Part shown: piece after piece, positions 8,050 to 12,137 of the stretch
How positions within the stretch are numbered: the stretch's first letter is position 1
Layout of the letters: each line of letters opens with the position of its first letter
From: an uncultured Sulfurimonas sp.
GTDB lineage: Bacteria > Campylobacterota > Campylobacteria > Campylobacterales > Sulfurimonadaceae
DNA: 12,137 bases
Reading direction: 5' to 3'
Assembly (NCBI GenBank): GCA_937914675.1
Contig: CALDOC010000411.1
Location: 1-12,137, forward strand
The notes under the pieces: model-generated
What the model was told of the DNA's origin: nothing
The model's input: the letters and a program-made list of their open reading frames with translations, nothing else
Databases searched by the model: none
Position numbers and translations under genes: made by a program

Positions 8050-8949
8050 TCAATTTATAAAATAATAGATTACAGCGCTTGAGCCAAAAGAGAAAATAAT
8101 CCCGTATCCCACAATGGCGGAGCTAAGTCTCGGCGCGAGTCCAGCCATGGAGGCCACGGCTCCCGCGGTTATCATGGGAGCCATTCCCGCGTCCATGATG
8201 GCGACTTTTGACGCCATGTTGTCCCAGCCAAAAATCGCGCTGAGCGCCATAGCGATTATTGGGGCTATGACAAGTTTTATCCCTAAGGAGACGCCAAAGG
8301 GCTTGAGTTCCTCTTTTGGCAGAAAAAGTTTAAGCTGAAGCCCAGCGGCGACGAGGGCCAAGGGAATGACGGTGGAAGCGAGCGCGCTCAAAGCGTTTTC
8401 AAACATTGAAGGGTAACTTTTTCCTAGAAAAACAAAGGCGAAAACAAGCGCCATAAAGGGTGGAAACACCAACACTTTTTTGAGCATTTGCGAGGGAATG
8501 ATTTTTCCGCTATGTCCATAATAAACCAGCACAATCGAGCCATAAGTGCCAAGCGCGATGGAGCTTCCAAGCTGGTCGTACATCATCAAATACGCCAAAG
8601 AATCCTCACCAAGATAAGCGCTAATCATAGGAATCCCTACAAAAGTGCTGTTGGTTAAAACGCTCACAAGCATCAAAGAACCTTCAATCTTTCGGGAAAA
8701 ACGTAAAAGCCGTGAAAACAGAAGTACCAAAACCGCTGAACTCAGCATCACGACCCAAGCTATGAAAGGAGGAATAAACATCTCCATAGACAATGAAAGC
8801 TTTGGAATTTCAAGCAATATCAACGCGGGGAGTGAAACGTAAATAACAAATTTATTGAGCGCCAGCGGCATGTCAGGCGAAAATATTTTGAATTTTTGAA
8901 GGATATAACCGAGAGTGAAGGTAAACGCTATAAGAAAAAAATTGTCCAT
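8050..8949 (-). CDS. AEC-family transporter
   Basis: A 299-residue integral membrane protein with about ten hydrophobic helices (approximately 3-20, 32-50, 57-80, 91-113, 118-142, 160-180, 188-206, 218-240, 247-270, 277-297) in two five-helix halves, as in the auxin efflux carrier (AEC/PF03547) family. LTNSTFVGIPM (about 98-108) in helix 4 is the conserved family stretch, and the C-terminal half repeats a Gly/Ala/Met-rich helix near 255-270. Bacterial members include malonate and other organic-acid carriers, but the substrate cannot be told from the sequence. It may share a transcript with the vsr-like gene 25 bases downstream. ATG 8949 has AAGG six bases before it. A TAGAAT at 8981-8986 (minus) is a weak candidate -10 box. 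Confidence 0.88.
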   Translation of the reverse strand: MDNFFLIAFTFTLGYILQKFKIFSPDMPLALNKFVIYVSLPALILLEIPKLSLSMEMFIPPFIAWVVMLSSAVLVLLFSRLLRFSRKIEGSLMLVSVLTNSTFVGIPMISAYLGEDSLAYLMMYDQLGSSIALGTYGSIVLVYYGHSGKIIPSQMLKKVLVFPPFMALVFAFVFLGKSYPSMFENALSALASTVIPLALVAAGLQLKLFLPKEELKPFGVSLGIKLVIAPIIAMALSAIFGWDNMASKVAIMDAGMAPMITAGAVASMAGLAPRLSSAIVGYGIIFSFGSSAVIYYFIN

Positions 8950-9069
8950 TGAGACCTTGCTTTATGAGAAAAATTGATGAATTCTAGCTGAAATTTCATA
9001 AATCTAAACGTGACTTTTTTCGAACAAAAAATCAATTTTCAGTTTTTCAACTTTCATTGTTTTTTTGCC

Positions 9070-10398
9070 TTAGGATTTGATTTTAATGGCGTCTCTTCCG
9101 CTTTTTTTCGCCTCGTAAAGGGCGTCGTCGGCTCTGCCAATAATCGCTTCGAGCGTGTCGCCCATTTTTATTTGAGTGACGCCAAAACTTGCGGTCACTT
9201 GGAGGTCGTCTAGTAGTTTCGCTTCTTTTATGGCCAATCTTATTTTCTCGGCTATTTTTTTAGAATTTTCCATGTTTGCCGTTGGCATAAGCGCGACAAA
9301 CTCTTCTCCGCCCCATCGCCCAATAATGTCAACGTTTCTAAAATGCTTCTTTAGTATCAAAGACAAATCAACCAGAACCTTGTCTCCAACGTTGTGTCCA
9401 TACGTATCGTTTATGTTTTTAAAGTGATCAATATCCATCATAATCAACGACATTTCGTTGTTTCTCTTCGTCATAGTCGAGTACAATGAAACAAAAAGCT
9501 CGGTAAACTTGTATCTATTGTAGAGTCCGGTAAGCTGATCCATCGAGGCCATTTGCTCATACTTTTTTGTTTTCTTGTTTAGCATTTCGTTGATTTGCGA
9601 CAACTCGCTCGAATACTCTTTCATGATGGTCGCCCATTTGCTGTATGAGAGTGAAATGAGTTCGCGTTGAAGCATGATGGAGACTATCTTCTCCTTCTCG
9701 TCAACCACGACGATTCTTTTGTAATGTTTGTTTTTCATAAAATTTATCGCGTCTCTGAGCGTTGACTTCTCTTGCAACGTCTCAAGCGGCGACGTCATAT
9801 ATTTGGAAATGTCAGCCATTAAATCAAACGAACCCGTAAGCAGTTTCATGATGTCTTTCGTGGTGACTATTCCTATGGGTTTGGAGTCTCGTTCCACTAT
9901 GACGTTATCGAGATTTCTTTGAACCATGTTGGTGAGAACGTCTAAAGTTTTAGCGTTGACCTTCACTGCGAATATTGGTTTGTTGATATTTATCAAGTCG
10001 CATATTTTGTAGTTGTCCATGAGGGTTTCAGGATCGATGTTGCTTATAATGTCCGTATGAGTTATGATGCCGCAAAAATGCCCTTCGTCATTTATGACGG
10101 TGACGTATTCTATCGATTGTTCCAAAAACGAAATCGCCTCCAAGATGTTTTTGTCTTTTTGAATTGTCGGTATTTCAACAAGTCGCATCTGCGAAAGTTT
10201 TTGGTTGAAATCGTAATTTTTCAACTTTAATTTCAACAAATCGCTAGCGCTAATCAAATAATATCTTGTGTTGTCTCGAACGATGACGCTTCTATGATTT
10301 TGCTCGTACATAAGAGTGATCGTCTCATTCAACGTGGCCTCTACGCTCAAAATCGTTACGTCAACCGTAACCAACTCGCTTATTAGGGGAAACTTCAT
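9070..10398 (-). CDS. Diguanylate cyclase with four CBS domains
   Basis: A 442-residue cytoplasmic protein. The first 250 residues read as four successive CBS domains in two Bateman pairs (roughly 5-55, 70-120, 132-190 and 196-250); PIGIVTTKDIMKLL (174-187) and the CGIITHTDIIS stretch (109-119) are typical CBS strand-helix ends. CBS pairs usually bind adenine nucleotides, so the enzyme may read energy or nucleotide state. A helical linker (about 255-285) leads to a full GGDEF domain: DQLTGLYNR (287-295), DIDHFKNIND (322-331), the active-site GGEEF (363-367), and RNVD (354-357) exactly five residues before it, the RxxD inhibitory site for c-di-GMP feedback. Active c-di-GMP synthesis is therefore predicted. 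No membrane segment is seen. It is divergent from the TetR-type regulator. ATG 10398 has AAAGG six bases upstream. Confidence 0.93.
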   Translation of the reverse strand: MKFPLISELVTVDVTILSVEATLNETITLMYEQNHRSVIVRDNTRYYLISASDLLKLKLKNYDFNQKLSQMRLVEIPTIQKDKNILEAISFLEQSIEYVTVINDEGHFCGIITHTDIISNIDPETLMDNYKICDLININKPIFAVKVNAKTLDVLTNMVQRNLDNVIVERDSKPIGIVTTKDIMKLLTGSFDLMADISKYMTSPLETLQEKSTLRDAINFMKNKHYKRIVVVDEKEKIVSIMLQRELISLSYSKWATIMKEYSSELSQINEMLNKKTKKYEQMASMDQLTGLYNRYKFTELFVSLYSTMTKRNNEMSLIMMDIDHFKNINDTYGHNVGDKVLVDLSLILKKHFRNVDIIGRWGGEEFVALMPTANMENSKKIAEKIRLAIKEAKLLDDLQVTASFGVTQIKMGDTLEAIIGRADDALYEAKKSGRDAIKIKS

Positions 10399-10538
10399 CC
10401 ATCGCCTTTAAGTTCTATAGTGCGAATATTATATCGAATAAACGCCGACGAAGTCCTAAATTTTCGTCGTTTCTCTTTTGATTTCGCAAATCCAAACTCT
10501 ATCTCGCAGAGGAGGATTTCTCATAAAAATAGCCATAT
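10399..10538. other. DGC-proximal half of the divergent intergenic region
   Basis: This half of the 304-base divergent gap holds the diguanylate cyclase leader and -10 box, an inverted repeat (CGACGAA 10446-10452 with TTCGTCG 10463-10469, 10-base loop), and an isolated AGAGGAGGA (10508-10516, +) with no start codon at a useful distance. No coding sequence or RNA gene was recognised. Confidence 0.5.
10428..10433 (-). promoter_or_regulatory. Predicted -10 box of the diguanylate cyclase gene
   Basis: A perfect TATAAT on the minus strand, 29 bases before the start codon, giving a leader of roughly 20 bases. The sequence 17 bases upstream (GGACTT) is not a good -35. The operator-like array starts about 105 bases upstream of this box, so an effect on this gene would have to act from a distance. 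Confidence 0.45.
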
Positions 10539-10550
10539 GAACACTTGTTC
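10539..10550. promoter_or_regulatory. Operator-like site 1
   Basis: GAACACTTGTTC: half-sites GAACA and TGTTC are perfect complements around a CT centre. It is the exact reverse complement of site 2. Confidence 0.7.
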
Positions 10551-10552
10551 TT

Positions 10553-10570
10553 ATATAAATATATTTATAT
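10553..10570. repeat. 18-bp perfect AT-only palindrome
   Basis: ATATAAATATATTTATAT is a perfect dyad filling almost the whole gap between sites 1 and 2. As those two sites are reverse complements of each other, bases 10539-10582 form a nested inverted repeat whose inner and outer centres differ by one base. It may melt or extrude easily, or be simple AT-rich spacer. Confidence 0.6.
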
Positions 10571-10582
10571 GAACAAGTGTTC
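10571..10582. promoter_or_regulatory. Operator-like site 2
   Basis: GAACAAGTGTTC: half-sites GAACA and TGTTC are perfect complements around an AG centre. It lies 32 bp from site 1 and 31 bp from site 3. Confidence 0.7.
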
Positions 10583-10601
10583 AGAAAAGTATTTTTTCAA
10601 T

Positions 10602-10613
10602 GAACAATCGTTC
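10602..10613. promoter_or_regulatory. Operator-like site 3
   Basis: GAACAATCGTTC: perfect GAAC/GTTC outer half-sites, with one mismatch at the inner position (A opposite C). It lies just upstream of the predicted -35 of the regulator gene and shares TGAACAA and GTTCAG flanking bases with site 2. Confidence 0.65.
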
Positions 10614-10625
10614 AGTGTTTCTAAG

Positions 10626-10653
10626 CTTACATTAACACTTGTTCATATATAAT
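10626..10653 (+). promoter_or_regulatory. Predicted promoter of the TetR-family gene
   Basis: CTTACA (10626-10631, four of six matches to TTGACA), a 16-base spacer and a perfect TATAAT (10648-10653). Transcription would start near 10660, about 43 bases before the start codon. Operator-like site 4 fills most of the spacer, and site 5 covers about +6 to +17, the arrangement expected for repression by blocking RNA polymerase. Confidence 0.6.
10633..10644. promoter_or_regulatory. Operator-like site 4, inside the promoter spacer
   Basis: TAACACTTGTTC differs from site 1 only at the first base. It lies between the predicted -35 and -10 boxes of the regulator gene. Site 5 repeats its extended form (TTAAC, TTGTTCATATA). 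Confidence 0.65.
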
Positions 10654-10664
10654 ATAAGTTATAT

Positions 10665-10676
10665 TAACCATTGTTC
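10665..10676. promoter_or_regulatory. Operator-like site 5, just after the predicted transcription start
   Basis: TAACCATTGTTC is the most diverged site: the right half TTGTTC is intact, the left half TAACC is degenerate. The spacing of 32 bp from site 4 and the shared TTGTTCATATA flank place it in the array. Confidence 0.55.
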
Positions 10677-10702
10677 ATATAAGATAAATTAAGGAAAATT
10701 AG

Positions 10703-11308
10703 ATGCCAATCAATAAGAAAAGCGATACAAAACAGAAGATAATTACGTCAGCTAAGAAGCTCTTCACTCAGTATGGATATAAGGGGACAAGCGTAAGAAA
10801 AATAGCTTCGGACGTAGGGATAAGGGAGAGCGCTTTGTATAACCATTTTAAAAACAAAGAGGAGATATTCATAGAGATAGCAAAGGAAATATTCGCGTTG
10901 CCTTTTGCGTTTGAAGATAAAAACGTTCAAGAGTTGGCTACGCAAGGAAAGCCCTTCTTAGAAGAGTATACGAAGCAGTACAAGCTCATATCTTTTGATA
11001 AAGATAAAAAAAGCATGTTTAACTTGTTATTGATGGAGCTTCTACAAGATAAGAGCATCAGAGAACAATTTATAAGCGAGTTTCACAATAAAAACATTAA
11101 GGTGTTGTCGGGAGGATTTTTCGTCATGATGCAAAACGCAAGGATTCACTCGTCAGATCCTATGATCATAGCTTATGAATTTTTATCCACGCTCTTTTAT
11201 ATAAGATTGCAAGTCGCGATATTAAGTTTTGACGATAAATCCACAGATGATTTGTCCAAGCAGTTTGACAAGCATGTCGACTTTTTTTGGGACGCCATTA
11301 AAGCTTAA
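10703..11308 (+). CDS. TetR/AcrR-family transcriptional regulator
   Basis: A 201-residue one-component regulator, the usual TetR-family length. Residues about 10-58 form the DNA-binding domain: ITSAKKLFTQYGYKGTSVRK (14-33) leads into the helix-turn-helix with IASDVGIRESALYNHFKNKE (34-53), the strongly conserved family stretch. The rest is a helical ligand-binding/dimer domain with no recognisable subfamily, so the inducer is unknown. The gene has GGA about 8 bases before its ATG. Five phased operator-like palindromes lie immediately upstream, two of them overlapping its own promoter or start, so autorepression is likely. No efflux or enzyme operon, the usual TetR target, is next to it; the neighbours are a divergent CBS-GGDEF gene and mutY 125 bases downstream. 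Lower GC and more AUA/AAA codons than the sbcDC genes are apparent by eye, which might hint at separate origin. Confidence 0.93.
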   Translation: MPINKKSDTKQKIITSAKKLFTQYGYKGTSVRKIASDVGIRESALYNHFKNKEEIFIEIAKEIFALPFAFEDKNVQELATQGKPFLEEYTKQYKLISFDKDKKSMFNLLLMELLQDKSIREQFISEFHNKNIKVLSGGFFVMMQNARIHSSDPMIIAYEFLSTLFYIRLQVAILSFDDKSTDDLSKQFDKHVDFFWDAIKA

Positions 11309-11330
11309 AAACTTCAAAAAAAAATTTCGA

Positions 11331-11352
11331 AACCTCGAATAAATTCGAGGTT
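11331..11352. terminator. Strong hairpin after the TetR-family gene, T-tract on the minus side
   Basis: AACCTCGAAT and ATTCGAGGTT are perfect 10-base arms around two bases (in RNA a 9-bp stem with a 4-base loop), 22 bases after the regulator stop. For plus-strand transcripts no U-run follows directly; instead nine A residues precede the stem (11316-11324), so the best Rho-independent form is on the minus strand. It probably ends or protects the regulator transcript, but termination strength in the plus direction is uncertain. Confidence 0.55.
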
Positions 11353-11396
11353 CTCAATGAGTAAAAATATTTATTTTTGATTCTTAAATATTTTGA

Positions 11397-11402
11397 TATA
11401 CT
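11397..11402 (+). promoter_or_regulatory. Predicted -10 box of mutY
   Basis: TATACT lies 31 bases before the proposed TTG start, in AT-rich sequence. The nearest -35-like hexamer, TTGATT (11377-11382), leaves only 14 bases of spacing, so it may not be used. Transcription would begin near 11409. Confidence 0.4.
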
Positions 11403-11433
11403 AAGAAACATATCTTAATTAAAAAGAAGTCCC

Positions 11434-12137
11434 TTGCGTAAAATCAAAGAATCCCAAATCAATCTTTTAAAGTGGTACGAAGCCAATGGAAGGCATGATT
11501 TGCCTTGGCGAAACACCGATGACGTTTACCATGTATACCTTAGCGAGATAATGCTGCAACAGACCCAAGTTAGCAGAGTGAGAGATGAGTATTACTTTCA
11601 ATTTTTAGAGAAGTTTCCCTCTTTGGAAGCGCTCGCGAACGCTCCTCAGGATGAGGTGTTGGCCGCTTGGAGTGGTTTAGGGTATTATAGCCGGGCTAGA
11701 AATCTTCAAAAGAGCGCGCAAGTCTCAAAAGGGCGTTTACCACACACTAGAGAGGAGTTGCTAAAACTTCCCGGCGTTGGTCTATACACCGCGAGCGCGA
11801 TTTGTAGTTTTGCGTATCGTCAAAACGCGCCCGTCGTGGATACCAACATATCCAGAGTGATTAAGCGATTTTTTGCGCTCCTAAATCCCACCGAAACAAC
11901 GCTTTGGTCTCTTGCCGCCGAGTTTGTAAACGCCGCGGACCCACGAGCTCACAACCTCGCGCTTATGGACTTAGGTTCGCTTGTCTGTTTGCCAAAAAAT
12001 CCAAAGTGTCAAGAGTGTCCTCTTTTAAAACGCTGCAAAGGCGTGAACGAAGCGCAACTTTATACGCAAACGAAAAAAAAAGAGTATGAGTCCCTTGAAC
12101 TCTTTTATGGAGTTTTGATACGAAACAATCAAATAGC
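11434..12137 (+). CDS. mutY: MutY, A/G-specific adenine DNA glycosylase (3' end outside window)
   Basis: The first 234 residues of MutY, which removes adenine mispaired with 8-oxoguanine or guanine and so prevents G:C to T:A mutation. Catalytic Glu38 lies in SEIMLQQTQV (37-46), the helix-hairpin-helix is LPGVGLYTA (112-120), and Asp136 in PVVDTN (133-138) completes the glycosylase site. Cys185, Cys192, Cys195 and Cys201 have the C-X6-C-X2-C-X5-C spacing of the MutY/EndoIII [4Fe-4S] cluster. The 8-oxoG-recognising C-terminal domain is cut off by the window edge. An in-frame stop at 11416 and the absence of ATG before residue 40 (past the catalytic Glu) leave TTG 11434 as the likely start, giving an N-terminus of normal length; a weak AGAAG lies four bases upstream. 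Confidence 0.95.
   Translation, partial: MRKIKESQINLLKWYEANGRHDLPWRNTDDVYHVYLSEIMLQQTQVSRVRDEYYFQFLEKFPSLEALANAPQDEVLAAWSGLGYYSRARNLQKSAQVSKGRLPHTREELLKLPGVGLYTASAICSFAYRQNAPVVDTNISRVIKRFFALLNPTETTLWSLAAEFVNAADPRAHNLALMDLGSLVCLPKNPKCQECPLLKRCKGVNEAQLYTQTKKKEYESLELFYGVLIRNNQI

Larger units (their letters stand above)
10539..10676. repeat. Array of five operator-like near-palindromes phased at three helical turns
   Basis: Five 12-bp sites of the form (G/T)AAC-N4-GTTC begin at 10539, 10571, 10602, 10633 and 10665. Start-to-start distances are 32, 31, 31 and 32 bp (mean 31.5), which is three turns of B-DNA, so all sites face the same side of the helix. The spacers are not alike, so the repeat is the site itself and this is not a CRISPR array. 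The array ends 26 bases before the TetR-type start codon. The simplest reading is an operator cluster for that regulator. The core GAAC-N4-GTTC also matches the LexA/Cheo box of Gram-positive bacteria, an alternative that is unlikely here because lexA is not expected in this phylum. Confidence 0.85.

Noticed and set aside
9013..9030. TTTTTT-CGAAC-AAAAAA as terminator between the cyclase and transporter genes
   Set aside because: A stem made only of A:T pairs is too weak and is expected by chance in AT-rich spacer.
10508..10560. Small ORF after the strong AGAGGAGGA motif
   Set aside because: The nearest ATG is over 20 bases away and opens only 11 codons, running into the operator array.
10535..10680. 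CRISPR array
   Set aside because: The repeats are only 12 bp, palindromic and imperfect, the spacers are about 20 bp of AT-rich sequence, and no cas gene is present. An operator cluster fits better.

Overview
The window looks like chromosome from a moderately AT-rich, motile Gram-negative bacterium, most likely in the Campylobacterota (Sulfurimonas/Sulfurospirillum/Arcobacter-like). This is an inference. It rests on an Aer/CetB-like PAS protein paired with a membrane-hairpin chemoreceptor that ends in a CZB domain, an RdxA/NfsB-type nitroreductase, promoters with good TATAAT boxes but weak -35 boxes, and the protein sequences in general. No genus can be fixed, and no insertion sequence, phage gene, CRISPR array, rRNA or intact tRNA was seen.

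Left part (1-2680): a nitroreductase gene (+) converges, with a 3-base gap, on a two-gene signalling unit (-). That unit reads PAS sensor first, then chemoreceptor; the genes overlap by 26 bases and the chemoreceptor ribosome-binding site lies inside the PAS gene. Together they resemble an energy-taxis receptor of the Aer type split into two polypeptides, with a metal/oxidant-sensing CZB domain added to the receptor half.

Middle part (2677-8949, all -): sbcD and sbcC overlap by ATGA and encode the SbcCD (Mre11/Rad50-type) nuclease. Upstream lie a Vsr-like mismatch endonuclease gene, unusual at several key residues, and a 10-helix AEC-family transporter gene only 25 bases before it.

Right part (9070-12137): a cytoplasmic diguanylate cyclase with four predicted CBS domains and a C-terminal GGDEF domain (-) is divergent from a TetR-family regulator (+). 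Their 304-base intergenic region holds the most striking feature of the window: five 12-bp near-palindromes of the form GAAC-N4-GTTC, spaced 32, 31, 31 and 32 bp apart, i.e. three DNA helical turns each. The fourth sits between the predicted -35 and -10 of the regulator and the fifth just after the predicted transcription start, so autoregulation by a regulator multimerised on one DNA face is the simplest reading. After the regulator come a hairpin and a mutY gene (+) that begins with TTG and runs off the right edge.

The functional themes are DNA repair (SbcCD, Vsr-like, MutY), redox/energy sensing (PAS + CZB receptor, nitroreductase) and c-di-GMP signalling under a possible one-component regulator.
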